64,000 nucleotides of DNA from Chitinophaga caseinilytica (GTDB taxonomy: Bacteria > Bacteroidota > Bacteroidia > Chitinophagales > Chitinophagaceae). Shown piece after piece: positions 9,501 through 18,529 of the stretch. Position 1 is the stretch's first letter. Each line of letters opens with the position of its first letter. Both the position numbers and the translations under genes were made by a program. The stretch spans positions 62,001 to 126,000 of the forward strand of contig NZ_CP150096.1 in NCBI RefSeq assembly GCF_038396765.1, written 5' to 3'. The notes below the pieces were generated by a model. It was not told the DNA's origin and searched no databases. It saw nothing but the letters and a program-made list of their open reading frames with translations.

Positions 9501-12500
9501 GTAATAGTTTTCGGTGAAGTCGCTGCCCACCCGAACGATCGCCTGCAACTGGTCGTCTTTCAACGAGTTGGGATCGCTCACGGCTTCCGCGTGGATGAAC
9601 ATCTGCAGGCGGTTGTACTGCCGGAGGTCGAGCTGGATATTTTTATACATCGCCCGCGTTTCCCCGTCTTTCAAATCACAGATCTGCGCGGAAATGGCCT
9701 GTTCGTTCAACAGGATGTTGGTATTGTTGGTGCTCAGCGTATTCTGGCGCAAAATGCCCGGAGGCAAAACATACGGAACAGGACGGCGCTTGGCGTTTTC
9801 CTCGATGTTCACGGCAGACACGTTGAAGGTGGTCTGCTGATCTACCGGGATGGGATCCCCGGGCTTCAGTTCATATAAATAACGGCGCCACTGGTTGCGC
9901 ACGAGGTCGAGCTTCGCGAAGCGCAGCACCACCGAATCCTCGAAGCCTGTCATGAACATACGCATGAACCGGATGGATTTGAAGTCGGGGATATTGCCCA
10001 CCTTCCGGTCGTACTGGTTCACCGGCACCTTGAACTGGTACCAAACCTGGTCGGCCATCTGTCCGTTGGGCAACTGCACCTTGGTCACGAACCGGTCTAC
10101 CACGTAGTTGCTGCCCACTTGCATATCGGGGCGCAGGTCTACACGGTACTGGAAATATTCCTCCGTTTCGTTCATGGTATTGTCGCGGTTGAGGTCTTCC
10201 GACTCGGGATAGTTGGTGGCCGCGTTGGAGAACTGCGAGTTGTCGTTGGAAACGGGCGAGTTGCCGTCCGGACCGTTGATTTTTTTGTAACGGCCGAGGA
10301 TGTCGGTTTTCGCATCGTCATACGCTTTATCGCGATACCATTTATAGTCGTCGTTCGAGGGGTCGTTCGCTACGTTCCTGAAAGCGTCGGAGCCGGTGCC
10401 GAAGTTGGAGGCCAGTTGCTGGAGGTAGGGCGCGTGGAAGTTTTTCTCATCGCCGTTTTCGAGACCGTCGAAGCCCACGTCCTGGTAACGGCGGATGGCG
10501 GGGTCGTTGTCGAACGCCTGCGTGATCTGCTGTTGGAATTTGGGGATGCGGCCCCAGTGGGTGGAATCGAGTTTATTGCGGTCGCGGTTCGGGTCCGGCA
10601 ATCCGTTTTCGAAAGATTTTCGGGAATCTTTCAGCACGTCTTCCGACACGTTCCCGAGGTTGAAGTACAGCGAGCCGCCGGCGGATGCGGGTTTGTCGAA
10701 GAAAGGATCGGGGATCCAGAATTCGATGAACTCGATGTTGGAGGTTTCGAAATCGGAGTTGTCGATGGCGCGCATGATACCGCCCCAACGCTGTTTCGGA
10801 TTGCGGAGGCGGCCGTTGGCCTGGAGCTCGAGGGTCGATGCCTCCATATTATAAGGACCTTTCTCTTCCGGGTAGTACGCCAGGTCGAGGGTGCTCAACT
10901 GGCTCTGGCCGAAGTCGGTGGAACGGTTCGGGAATACGTCTTTCTGATAAATAAGCCGCGTGCGCGGATCGGTCTGCGAAGCCTCGTTCACGCCCGGCGG
11001 CAGGTTGCTGGACCGGGGAATCTGCAACGTCGGCTCGATGATGTACCAGGCCAGCAGCGCCCTGTTCTTGCCATAAGCCAGCGTATCGTTCAGTTCGGCT
11101 TCGGGGAAAAGGATGGCGCCTGCGGCATTGGTGGCGTCCCGCGGCGTGGAAGCGAGGCTCCAGGCGGTAGACGGGAACTTCAGGTCGTACCCGCTGCGTG
11201 TTCCTTCAAAATCGTCGATCATCACCTGCCCCTGCTTCGAGCCCGGTGCATTCACGAGCTTGCTATGGCCGGGGAAGAGCCGCGCCACCTCGCCCGTGAA
11301 GTTGATCCCCGCCGGGCGCGAGGTCTGGAAGTTGGGCAGGCGGTCGAGCAGGCGGGTGAGGCCGCGCCACTCGGAAATATAGTTACCGTCGAGCCCCACC
11401 ACGGTGTTCTTGATGGGATCGTCGCCGTAATTCACTTTCTGGTAATAGGGCCGCTCGCTCATCCGCACCACGGTACCACCGAGGTTCAGCTTGTCGTTCA
11501 CGTAATAATCCAGCCTGGTGCCCATATAGTTGCGGACCTGCTGCCCGAACAGCGCGTTGTTCTCGAACTGCACGTTGATGGGCACGCCGGCGCTCAGTAC
11601 CCCGCCGTTGATGATCTTGATCCGCCCCATGTTGTAATCGATGAGGTAATCGATGTCTTCGCGGAGCATTTGCCCGCCGGCGGTAACGGTCACGGATCCA
11701 CGGGGAATGTTGTAGGCGTTGAGGGATATCTCGGAAGCGTTGGCCGATTTGTACGACCCGCGCATGATATAGCGGTTGAGGTTGGGGAACTGCTGCGCGA
11801 TCACCTTGATGGAGTCGTACAGCATGGTGTACATGTATTGTTTCTCGAGCGTCGCGTCTCCGTTGAAGGCTTTTTTAACCCCTTCGCCGAAGGGCTCCAG
11901 CACGGGGAACATGATTTTCCCGTTCATGGGGAAGATCGTGTACCCTTCCACATAGTCGAACACGCCGTCGGGCTGGGGGTCGTTCTGGTTATTGAGGCGG
12001 TCGAGGTTCAGGATGGTGATGATGGGCGCTCCCTGCCATTGGCCCGAAGCGTCGGGCAGATAGCGTTTTTCGCTCGGGGCGCGGGTTTCGGTGCCGGGAT
12101 CCTTGTACAATACGTCGAGCTTGAAGTCGGCGCGGTTTACCTGGTAGGCATCGGTGGAGTAGATATTTTTCATCATGAGGTCCCAGATCGGCAGGGCGGG
12201 CCTGGCCGAGGTGGCTTTCAGCATCTTGAGGAAAAGTATTTGTTGGTTGGCCGAGTTCTTCGGGTCGGGGGGCACGTCCTGCGAAAATTCACCGACCTGG
12301 TACACGCGGCCGTTGTAGGTGTATTGGTAAGCTACGGCCAGCACTTCGTCTGGCTGCAATTGTTGCTGCAGCGAGATGAAGCCGATCTGGCGGTTGAGGG
12401 TGAATTCGGTGGAATCGAGCTTCCGGGCGAAGGTTTTCTCGAAATCCTGCACGGGCTCCAGTTGCAGGCCCAGCAATCGGGAAACGACCGTCCCGGTAAA

Positions 12501-13757
12501 CCGGGCGGCCGGGTCGCTGACGAGGTTGCGGTAGAGATCGTTCGTATTCCGGTCGGGCAGTTTGTTCGACGTCAGCGGCTGGATGACGGGGTTGGAGGGC
12601 TTTTGCTCCGCCAGGTCGGCCAGTGCCACGATGTCGCGCGTTTCGGTGGTGGCGCCGGATTTGTTGGTGACCCAAACCTCGATGCGGTTGATATATACCT
12701 GCGACCGTATAACGGGCAGGTTGCTCATGGCGTAATTGAAGGTGTCGCGGAAGAATTGCGCCAGCAGAAAGTGGCGGTTATCTTCATACTCGTCTGCCCG
12801 GCGCACGAAGTCGCTCACGCTGTTGCCCCCACGAAGTACCATGTTCTGCTTCTGGGATTTCTGGTTGGAGAGTACGCTGGTGACGGTGAGGCGGCCGAAC
12901 TGGAGTTGGGTCTTTACCCCGAAGAGGCTTTGCACGCCGGGGATGAGGGAGCTGCTGAGCGGGAAGCTCACGTTGCCCGCTTCGATCTTTTTGATGATCT
13001 CGTCCTGGTAGCCGGTATATTCGAGTTTGACCTGGTTTTCGAAGTCGAAGGTGCTCTGGGTGTTATAGTTGGTGATGAGTTTGAGCTTCTCCCCGATCTT
13101 GCCGGTCACGTTCATATTGATATCGATATCGAAATCGAAGCCCCCGTTTTTGCGGGCCCTTTCCACGAGCACGGGATTTTTCACGTTCTGGCCCTGGTAA
13201 CCGAAAGTAAGCCCCAGGCTCCCCTGCGGCTTGATGTCTACCTTGGTGCCGCCGAACACGCGGTCGAAGAGTTTATCGCCGTAATACAGCTGGGGCGCTC
13301 CGCTGCGCTGGTTAAGGTTGCCGATGGTGCCGGCGCGCTTTTGCCAGTAGGCCTGTTCGCTTTGAGCGGCCTGCATGCGGTAGAATTCGCCAAAAGTCAT
13401 GACGGTGGGCTGCCGGTAATTGCGGCCGCCTACTTTTTCTGTAACGATGTATTCCTTGGAAACGGGGTCGTATTCTACATTCTTCTGGATATTCGCGGGG
13501 TCTTTCAGGTCGATGGCGTTGCGGACGGGATCCGTCACGGCCGTACCCCTCCGGTCCCGGATAGGATATTTCAGCGTATCCGGTTTCGCTACCGTATCAG
13601 GGCGTGTCACATCTATTAAGTTCCAAATCCCCGCGTGCTCAATATTTTTTTTGAAAGTATATCCCGAACTGTTCGTGTTTCTGGCGGCTGATTCAACAAT
13701 GACTAAAGATACAACACCGATTACTGCAAGTACTCCAAGGTAATTCTTTCTTGCCAA
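6513..13757 (-). CDS. sprA: T9SS outer-membrane translocon protein SprA (Sov)
   Basis: At 2414 residues this is by far the largest gene here and the expected size for SprA/Sov, the giant 36-strand barrel that forms the type IX secretion pore. The N-terminus (YLGVLAVIGVVSLVIVESAA) is a signal sequence. After it come repeated long beta-rich segments separated by polar loops. Conserved-looking stretches include KPQGSLGLTFGYQGQNVKNP, MIDDFEGTRSGYDLKFP and EVWFNEMRLTGLDEKGGYAA, and the C-terminus is GGVTLRFMLAQ. The start is a TTG at 13757; an in-frame stop lies three codons upstream and there is no nearby ATG. It follows ruvA by 37 bp, an arrangement common in Bacteroidota. It would export the type-B-tailed protein at the window start, among others. 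Confidence 0.95.
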   Translation of the reverse strand: MARKNYLGVLAVIGVVSLVIVESAARNTNSSGYTFKKNIEHAGIWNLIDVTRPDTVAKPDTLKYPIRDRRGTAVTDPVRNAIDLKDPANIQKNVEYDPVSKEYIVTEKVGGRNYRQPTVMTFGEFYRMQAAQSEQAYWQKRAGTIGNLNQRSGAPQLYYGDKLFDRVFGGTKVDIKPQGSLGLTFGYQGQNVKNPVLVERARKNGGFDFDIDINMNVTGKIGEKLKLITNYNTQSTFDFENQVKLEYTGYQDEIIKKIEAGNVSFPLSSSLIPGVQSLFGVKTQLQFGRLTVTSVLSNQKSQKQNMVLRGGNSVSDFVRRADEYEDNRHFLLAQFFRDTFNYAMSNLPVIRSQVYINRIEVWVTNKSGATTETRDIVALADLAEQKPSNPVIQPLTSNKLPDRNTNDLYRNLVSDPAARFTGTVVSRLLGLQLEPVQDFEKTFARKLDSTEFTLNRQIGFISLQQQLQPDEVLAVAYQYTYNGRVYQVGEFSQDVPPDPKNSANQQILFLKMLKATSARPALPIWDLMMKNIYSTDAYQVNRADFKLDVLYKDPGTETRAPSEKRYLPDASGQWQGAPIITILNLDRLNNQNDPQPDGVFDYVEGYTIFPMNGKIMFPVLEPFGEGVKKAFNGDATLEKQYMYTMLYDSIKVIAQQFPNLNRYIMRGSYKSANASEISLNAYNIPRGSVTVTAGGQMLREDIDYLIDYNMGRIKIINGGVLSAGVPINVQFENNALFGQQVRNYMGTRLDYYVNDKLNLGGTVVRMSERPYYQKVNYGDDPIKNTVVGLDGNYISEWRGLTRLLDRLPNFQTSRPAGINFTGEVARLFPGHSKLVNAPGSKQGQVMIDDFEGTRSGYDLKFPSTAWSLASTPRDATNAAGAILFPEAELNDTLAYGKNRALLAWYIIEPTLQIPRSSNLPPGVNEASQTDPRTRLIYQKDVFPNRSTDFGQSQLSTLDLAYYPEEKGPYNMEASTLELQANGRLRNPKQRWGGIMRAIDNSDFETSNIEFIEFWIPDPFFDKPASAGGSLYFNLGNVSEDVLKDSRKSFENGLPDPNRDRNKLDSTHWGRIPKFQQQITQAFDNDPAIRRYQDVGFDGLENGDEKNFHAPYLQQLASNFGTGSDAFRNVANDPSNDDYKWYRDKAYDDAKTDILGRYKKINGPDGNSPVSNDNSQFSNAATNYPESEDLNRDNTMNETEEYFQYRVDLRPDMQVGSNYVVDRFVTKVQLPNGQMADQVWYQFKVPVNQYDRKVGNIPDFKSIRFMRMFMTGFEDSVVLRFAKLDLVRNQWRRYLYELKPGDPIPVDQQTTFNVSAVNIEENAKRRPVPYVLPPGILRQNTLSTNNTNILLNEQAISAQICDLKDGETRAMYKNIQLDLRQYNRLQMFIHAEAVSDPNSLKDDQLQAIVRVGSDFTENYYEYRIPMKLTPWGSARDTEIWPEANNLDLDLDRFAKLKMARNNNGASPLIPYEERDGNAIVAVVGNPSLGDVRNVMIGVTNPKDDGLPKCTEVWFNEMRLTGLDEKGGYAALARMDIDLADLGTVTFSGNMHTAGFGGIDQRVNDRFRDNFLQYDIATNLDFGKLLPKRAGITIPVYAGYSKTTSNPEYDPYDLDIKLKDKLAMARNREHRDSIRRNAQDFTSIKSLNLTNVRKLSVGRTKNRLWDIENFDISYSFSQITRHNPVIQSDVLTRHRGGLGYTFNGTQKFLEPFKFIKNKSPWLALLRDFNVNYVPTLMSFRADITRQFGATRMRNIGGGQFQLPETYDKFFRFDRYYSLKWDFSRNLSLDFNAVNNARIDEPDGRINTSIKKDSVRGNFFKGGRTTNYFHNANLTYTLPTAKFPALSWTSVALSYGTEYRWIGASRLAMYLGNAIENSNQKTVAAEFKFNDLYNKSKWLRKMNISSAGGSDYVPPLMNNAPQKDGQETKKADDGQPSGVAKTLMRIVMALKRVNVNYSENSGTRMPGYLDSTKLLGMNWQSMSPGIGFVLGKQPDKAWMDNFAKKGLLSPDTLFNIQFQQQFTQRLDIQAQLEPVRDLRIDLNLTRSFSKTHTELFKDTIGNGVFNHLNPYDAGGFEITFIAIKTMWGKINTEDGVSTTFRDFENFRSAISERLGKLNPYNNSGSVPKYDPKDPQYRYGYGRYAQDVLVPAFLAAYTGTSPENAPLLKHTNANVRSNPFKNILPRPNWRITYNGLSRIKPFTDFLTNFTLTHAYTGLLSMNSYNTALMYYDPLILGYPAFRDTVSGNYVPYFLVPNLTITEQFVPLLEADLTFTNSLNIRVGFRKSRTLSLSLIDYQLSEMRSSEITIGGGYRVRGLPLPIRIGKDGGKRLENDLNFRMDLSFRDDKTVNNRLDADIVIPTSGQKVVSIAPSIDYVVNNRLNIKFFYDRRQTIPVISTAYPITNTRGGVTLRFMLAQ

Positions 13758-13794
13758 GCGATCTTAGGTTTTATAGAGGTCAAGGATTATAAAT

Positions 13795-14382
13795 TTATAA
13801 ATTTTTGAGGGATTTCTTTATAAGTACCTCCAATTCATGCAATTGTGGCTCAGCTTTCAGTACTTTCCGTACTGCCTGCTCAGCCATGTTTCTGGCAATT
13901 CCCAGCGTTACCAGAGCATTTAACGCGTCATCCTCAATCGTATTGTGGGTTTGGGCAGATAAATATACGGTTTCCTCCCTGTGTTTTTTCATTTTGTCTT
14001 TGAGTTCCAGGATAATGCGTTTAGCGGTCTTGTTCCCGATGCCTTTCACGCCCTCCAGCATCTTCTCGTTTTCCATCACAATGGCCCGCTGCACGTCTTC
14101 CGGGGTCAACGAACTCAACATCATCCTCGCCGTGCCGGCTCCCACGCCGGAAACACTGATAAGTTGGAGGAAAACTGTCCTTTCCACGTCGGAAAAAAAT
14201 CCGTACATCGTGTGGGCATCCTCCTTGATATGTACGTAAGTGAGGAGTTTACAGGATTCCATTCCCGTGATCTGGGTCCAGGTATGGAGGCTGATCTGGA
14301 CCTCGTAACCTACTCCATTTACGTCCAAATGCACCATGGCAGGAGATTTGAAGGCAAGTTTGCCGTTCAGGTATGCTATCAT
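13795..14382 (-). CDS. ruvA: Holliday junction branch migration protein RuvA
   Basis: A 195-residue protein, normal for RuvA. The N-terminal OB-fold (MIAYLNGKLAFKSPAMVHLDVNGVGYEV) is followed by two helix-hairpin-helix motifs (LISVSGVGAGTARMMLSSL and LEGVKGIGNKTAKRIILEL) that bind DNA without sequence specificity. A C-terminal three-helix domain (ALNALVTLGIARNMAEQAVRKVL) contacts the RuvB motor. It acts as a tetramer on four-way junctions in recombination and repair. ruvB is not in the window. The gene is transcribed toward sprA with a 37-bp gap, so sprA may depend on the ruvA promoter. Confidence 0.97.
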   Translation of the reverse strand: MIAYLNGKLAFKSPAMVHLDVNGVGYEVQISLHTWTQITGMESCKLLTYVHIKEDAHTMYGFFSDVERTVFLQLISVSGVGAGTARMMLSSLTPEDVQRAIVMENEKMLEGVKGIGNKTAKRIILELKDKMKKHREETVYLSAQTHNTIEDDALNALVTLGIARNMAEQAVRKVLKAEPQLHELEVLIKKSLKNL

Positions 14383-14475
14383 ATAGGATTTTATCTTCCG
14401 GCGAATTTAATTCATTAATAAGATTATTCGTTTAAGTCGTATTTTTACGCCCATTTTATAACTTATCCTAACAAT

Positions 14476-15480
14476 ATGAGTAAAATAACAGCCGCCATCA
14501 CGGCGGTGGGTGGGTATGTTCCCGACTATGTACTGACTAACCAGGAGTTGGAAAAACTCGTTGAAACGACAGACGAATGGATCATGACCCGTACCGGCAT
14601 TAAGGAACGGAGGATACTGAAGGGGGAAGGAAAAGGCACCTCGGAACTCTGCGTGCCTGTTGCGCTCGAAATCTGCAAGAAAAGAGGCATCACCCCGGAA
14701 GACATCGACCTGCTCATCGTAGCCACCGTTACGCCGGACATGGTGTTCCCCGCCACTGCCAACGTTGTTACGGATAAGATCGGCGCCAAAAACGCTTTCG
14801 GTTTCGACATCAGCGCCGCCTGCTCGGGCTTCCTTTATGCGCTCGACACCGGCGCCAAATTCATCGAAAGCGGTAAATACAAAAAAGTAATGGTCATCGG
14901 GGCAGATAAAATGTCCTCCATCATCGATTATACCGACCGCACCACCTGCATCATCTTCGGAGACGGCGCCGGTGGCGTGCTCCTCGAGCCCAACACCGAA
15001 GGTTTCGGACTGGTCGACTCCGTCCTCAAATCAGACGGGCATGGCCGCGAATTCCTCAACATGAAGGCCGGCGGCTCCAATTACCCCGCCTCCGCCGAAA
15101 CCGTGGCCAACCGCCAGCACTACGTATTCCAGGAAGGCAAAACCGTCTTCAAATACGCCGTGGCCAACATGGCAGACGCCGCCCGCACCGTAATGGACCG
15201 TAACCAGCTCACCGCAGCCGATGTAGCATGGCTCGTTCCCCACCAGGCCAACCTGCGCATCATCTCCGCAACGGCAGACCATATGGGCCTCCCCAAGGAG
15301 AAAACCATGATCAACATCCACCGCTTCGGCAACACCACCGCCGGCACCATCCCCCTCTGCCTCTGGGAATGGGAACCCCAACTCAAAAAAGGCGACAACC
15401 TCATCCTCGCAGCTTTCGGCGGCGGGTTCACCTGGGGCGCCAGCTACGTGAAATGGGCGTACGATGGCAAAAAAGCTTAA
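14476..15480 (+). CDS. fabH: Beta-ketoacyl-ACP synthase III (FabH)
   Basis: A 334-residue thiolase-fold enzyme that condenses acetyl-CoA (or a branched acyl-CoA) with malonyl-ACP to start fatty acid synthesis. The catalytic triad is visible: Cys116 in [13 protein letters not shown], His256 in VPHQANLR and Asn286 in [10 protein letters not shown]. The N-terminal TGIKERR signature is typical of FabH. The preceding 93 bp are AT-rich with a near-consensus TATTTTTA at 14440-14447. It ends at a strong terminator. Branched-chain preference, usual in Bacteroidota, cannot be settled here. Confidence 0.97.
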   Translation: MSKITAAITAVGGYVPDYVLTNQELEKLVETTDEWIMTRTGIKERRILKGEGKGTSELCVPVALEICKKRGITPEDIDLLIVATVTPDMVFPATANVVTDKIGAKNAFGFDISAACSGFLYALDTGAKFIESGKYKKVMVIGADKMSSIIDYTDRTTCIIFGDGAGGVLLEPNTEGFGLVDSVLKSDGHGREFLNMKAGGSNYPASAETVANRQHYVFQEGKTVFKYAVANMADAARTVMDRNQLTAADVAWLVPHQANLRIISATADHMGLPKEKTMINIHRFGNTTAGTIPLCLWEWEPQLKKGDNLILAAFGGGFTWGASYVKWAYDGKKA

Positions 15481-15499
15481 TAACCAACATATTATATCG

Positions 15500-15530
15500 A
15501 AAAAGGCATCCACTCCGGATGCCTTTTTTT
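15500..15530. terminator. Bidirectional intrinsic terminator
   Basis: Stem GGCATCC / GGATGCC with a five-base loop, flanked by A5 and T7. It serves fabH (plus) and the small Zn-ribbon gene (minus). Confidence 0.85.
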
Positions 15531-15533
15531 ATG

Positions 15534-15812
15534 TTACAAATTTCCCGGTTCCTCGTTCACGAACCGGTCAGACCGGTAAAAAGCATATAAATCAGTACCA
15601 CAAAACGGACAATACCGGATGTTCAACCGCTTCACCTCCTGCCCCACACTGTAACCGGGCGTTACGTAAAAACGGTAAACATGCCGGCCGTCTGGCCGCT
15701 CGTCGGGATGCCGCTTCACCACGCGCAAATTCATCCCGTCCTCGCGCGATACCTCATGTCTAATGCCAAATCTGGCACAACAATATTGACGATACATAGG
15801 CGCTGTTTTCAT
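15534..15812 (-). CDS. Hypothetical protein with possible zinc ribbon
   Basis: Not recognised. From the ATG at 15812 it is 92 residues; the frame is open 18 codons further, to 15866, but that extension has no family look. There are four cysteines in two pairs: YCCARF near the N-terminus and YCPFCGTDLYAF near the C-terminus, suggesting one zinc site. Between them is a basic, beta-prone middle (NLRVVKRHPD...HVYRFYVTPGYSVGQEVKRLN). No signal peptide is seen. It sits alone between fabH and the Nudix regulator, its 3' end sharing the fabH terminator. A DNA- or protein-binding accessory role is conceivable but not shown. Confidence 0.55.
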   Translation of the reverse strand: MKTAPMYRQYCCARFGIRHEVSREDGMNLRVVKRHPDERPDGRHVYRFYVTPGYSVGQEVKRLNIRYCPFCGTDLYAFYRSDRFVNEEPGNL

Positions 15813-15997
15813 AGTCAGGTGTAAAAAATGGTTTTGAAGGGTAGATTGCGACAACTTATGGAGCATGCTTCATTTCATCATGTCCATCAAATACAGGCGC
15901 CATGGCGCAAGGGAAGATGCGGATAAACAAACACATTTGCTTGGGTTTTGGAATAAGGATGTAACTAAATCGGTAAATGCCAGGGCTGGAACAAAAG

Positions 15998-16693
15998 CTA
16001 AATCTCGAACACGAATCCATGCTGGGTCAACGCATCGTACTTTTTCCTGTCGAACCGGTACAGATGCGCCCCTTTCTTGGAAGTGCTTTTGTCTTTCTCG
16101 TCCAGTTTTTCAAGAATGTCCATCGCCAGGATTTTCTTCCTAAAGTTACGTTTATCTAACGGCCGTTGATAAATTTCTTCGTACAAATTTCTCAATTGGG
16201 GCAGGGAAAATTTCTCCGGAAGCAGCTCGAAGCCGAGGGGGTGGAATTTGGCCCGGTCGCGCAGGCGCTCCAGGGCATCGCGGAGCATTTCGTTATGGTC
16301 GAAAATAAGTTCGGGGATTTGATGAAGGCTGAGCCAATGCGCACCATGCTGCTGCGCCAGGAGCTTATCGTGCTCGCTGATGCGGATGAGGGCGTAATAG
16401 GCGAGCGAGATCACGCGGGCGCCGGCATCGCGGCCGGCATCGCCGTAGGCGCGGAGCTGGTCCATGAAGATGTCGCGGATGCCGGTCGTTTGCCGCAACA
16501 CGCGAATGGCCGCATGGTCCGTACTTTCATTTTCCTGGACGAAGCCCCCCACCAGCGAAAACGCCCCGGCGAGCGGGTCCACTTTCCGCTGGATGATCAA
16601 CAGTTTCAGTTTCCCGTCTTCAAACCCGAAAATGATACAATCCACCGCCACCAGGTGGCGCGGCGCATTGGCGTAAAACGATGCAAGGCTCAT
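15998..16693 (-). CDS. Nudix-domain transcriptional regulator (NrtR/AraR type)
   Basis: A 231-residue protein with an N-terminal Nudix fold and a C-terminal winged helix (LPQLRNLYEEIYQRPLDKRNFRKKILAMDILEKL), the architecture of NrtR/AraR-type regulators, in which the Nudix domain senses a nucleotide-sugar or ADP-ribose-like ligand. The Nudix box (GGFVQENES...RVLRQTTGI) has lost the catalytic REUxEE glutamates, so hydrolysis is unlikely. The regulated genes are not evident: neighbours are a Zn-ribbon protein and DinB, and no sugar or NAD operon lies next to it. The call as a non-catalytic regulator is firm, the ligand unknown. Confidence 0.88.
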   Translation of the reverse strand: MSLASFYANAPRHLVAVDCIIFGFEDGKLKLLIIQRKVDPLAGAFSLVGGFVQENESTDHAAIRVLRQTTGIRDIFMDQLRAYGDAGRDAGARVISLAYYALIRISEHDKLLAQQHGAHWLSLHQIPELIFDHNEMLRDALERLRDRAKFHPLGFELLPEKFSLPQLRNLYEEIYQRPLDKRNFRKKILAMDILEKLDEKDKSTSKKGAHLYRFDRKKYDALTQHGFVFEI

Positions 16694-16725
16694 TAGCTCC
16701 GATTATGGCTGTAAAATAAGGGGAA

Positions 16726-17220
16726 TTATTTTTTCCATCCTGTATATTCGATGAAATCGGTGGACGGTATCCGCGGTACCCCCTGCTGGCGCAACATCGT
16801 CACCAGCTGCCCGCGATGGAACGCGCTGTGCGTGAACGCCTGCATCAATATCCGCGTCACCGGCGTCTTGCAAACGCCTTTCGCCGGACTGTTGAATTCC
16901 ACCGTATGGGCCAGCTTCGCGTCGGATGCGCCCGACACGAACGCATGCAGCGCCTCGCTCTGCCTTACGAACAACCCGGCCAGCTCCTCCATCCCGCCGC
17001 TGAAACCCGCAGCCGGAGGCACTACCGGGCTCGCCAGCAGCAACCGCTGGTACCAGACGCTTTCCGCATTCCAGACATGCAACACCGTTTTCCGCAATGT
17101 CGGGAAACTGCTGCCCATGTCGCGGTCCAGCTGCTCGTCGGGCAATGCCGCCATCACCTTCATCAGCCGGCCGTTGGCCCAGGCGTTATGCCCGGCCAGT
17201 TGTACCAGGAGATCCTTCAT
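16726..17220 (-). CDS. DinB family protein
   Basis: A 164-residue four-helix-bundle protein of the DinB/YfiT group. Three histidines in the expected places (His9 in AGHNAWANGRL, one in TVLHVWNAES, one in THSAFHRGQLVTMLRQQG) form the metal site. The family includes metal-dependent thiol transferases and stress proteins; the substrate is not predictable here. It is cytosolic. It is separated from the divergent PLP enzyme gene by 71 bp, so the two may share a control region. Confidence 0.9.
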   Translation of the reverse strand: MKDLLVQLAGHNAWANGRLMKVMAALPDEQLDRDMGSSFPTLRKTVLHVWNAESVWYQRLLLASPVVPPAAGFSGGMEELAGLFVRQSEALHAFVSGASDAKLAHTVEFNSPAKGVCKTPVTRILMQAFTHSAFHRGQLVTMLRQQGVPRIPSTDFIEYTGWKK

Positions 17221-17291
17221 TAATATCTTATTTTTACGTTCCGTTGTTTACCTTAACAAGATAATCATTACCAAAAAATAATTCAAACGAT

Positions 17292-18512
17292 ATGAACCCT
17301 TCACCACTTACGGGCTTCAGTTCCGTCTGCATCCACGCCGGCCACGAGCAGGACCCCAGGTACGCCCATCTCACGCCGATCTACGCTTCCTCCACCTACG
17401 TGTACGACTCCGCCGAACAAGGCATGCGCCGTTTCAGCGGGCAGGAAGACGGATTCATCTATTCCCGCTGGGATTCTCCCAATTTCCGGGAAGCGGAAGC
17501 CAAGATCGCCGCGCTCGAAGCTTTCGGGCTCACGGGGCCAGACGGCAACCCGCTCGTTCTCAAGGCGAAACTGCACGCCTCCGGCATGGGCGCCCTTTCC
17601 ACGCTCTTCCTCGCCCATCTCAAATCGGGCGATAAAATATTGTCGCACTATTCGCTCTACGGCGGCACCGACGAGCTGTTCCGCAAGATCCTCCCGCCGC
17701 TGGGCATCGAAGCCATCATCATGGACCTCCGCGACCTGAACGCCGCGGAAGACATCCTGAAAAAGGACCCCGCCATCAAAATGATGTACCTCGAAACGCC
17801 CGCCAATCCCACACTTCGCTGCGTAGACCTCGAAGCTTTGACCGGCCTGGCGAAAGCGAAAAACGTCATCACGGCGGTAGATAATACCTTCGCCACGCCG
17901 TACCTCCAGCAGCCCTTCGCCTATGGCGTCGATTACGTTTTCCATTCCACCACCAAATTCCTCAACGGTCATGGCACCGCGATCGGCGGCGTGCTGATCG
18001 GGCGCGATGTGGAGCTCATGAACGGCCCGGTGGAAAAGGTGCATCGCCTCCTCGGCGCCAACTCCAACCCGTTCGACGCATTCATGCTCACGCAGGGCAT
18101 CAAAACGCTGGAAGTGCGCATGGAACGGCATTGCCACAACGCGATGGAAGTGGCGGGCTTCCTCGACGGGCACCCCGCCATCGCCACCGTGAATTATCTC
18201 GGCCTCGCCGATCACCCCGATTTCATGATCGCATCCCGACAGATGAAACACGCCGGCGCCATGTTGAGCTTTGAGCTGAAAGGCGGACTGGACGCGGGCA
18301 AACGATTTATCGACAAGCTGAAAATGTGCCTCCGCGCCGTGAGCCTCGGCACCACCGACACGCTCATCTGCCACCCGGCTTCCATGACCCATTACAGCGT
18401 ACCGAAAGAATTGCGCGAGAAATACGACATCACCGACGGGCTCATCCGCATGAGCACCGGCATCGAATCCGTGACGGATATCCTCACCGATCTCGACCAG
18501 GCCCTCGCCTAA
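17292..18512 (+). CDS. Cys/Met metabolism PLP-dependent enzyme (trans-sulfuration family)
   Basis: A 406-residue fold-type I PLP enzyme of the cystathionine gamma-synthase/lyase and methionine gamma-lyase group. Visible are the N-terminal TPIYASSTYVY, the PLP-ring stacking Tyr in SHYSLYGGT, VDNTFATPY with the cofactor-binding Asp, the Schiff-base Lys at about residue 222 in HSTTKFLNGHG, and a C-terminal SLGTTDTLICHPASMTH. Choosing between cystathionine gamma-lyase, methionine gamma-lyase and O-acetylhomoserine sulfhydrylase is not safe from sequence alone. The gene stands alone, divergent from DinB, followed after 17 bp by the GNAT gene. Confidence 0.9.
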   Translation: MNPSPLTGFSSVCIHAGHEQDPRYAHLTPIYASSTYVYDSAEQGMRRFSGQEDGFIYSRWDSPNFREAEAKIAALEAFGLTGPDGNPLVLKAKLHASGMGALSTLFLAHLKSGDKILSHYSLYGGTDELFRKILPPLGIEAIIMDLRDLNAAEDILKKDPAIKMMYLETPANPTLRCVDLEALTGLAKAKNVITAVDNTFATPYLQQPFAYGVDYVFHSTTKFLNGHGTAIGGVLIGRDVELMNGPVEKVHRLLGANSNPFDAFMLTQGIKTLEVRMERHCHNAMEVAGFLDGHPAIATVNYLGLADHPDFMIASRQMKHAGAMLSFELKGGLDAGKRFIDKLKMCLRAVSLGTTDTLICHPASMTHYSVPKELREKYDITDGLIRMSTGIESVTDILTDLDQALA

Positions 18513-18517
18513 ACGAC

Positions 18518-18525
18518 TATATTTG
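18518..18525 (+). promoter_or_regulatory. Promoter -7 element for GNAT gene (TATATTTG)
   Basis: Exact TAnnTTTG only four bases before the ATG at 18530. Transcription would start at the start codon itself, suggesting a leaderless mRNA. Confidence 0.5.
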
Positions 18526-18529
18526 CAGC

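Noticed and set aside
10119..13619. 1166-codon open frame on the plus strand
   Set aside because: It lies entirely antisense to sprA; long antisense frames are common in GC-rich coding DNA and the protein has no domain pattern.
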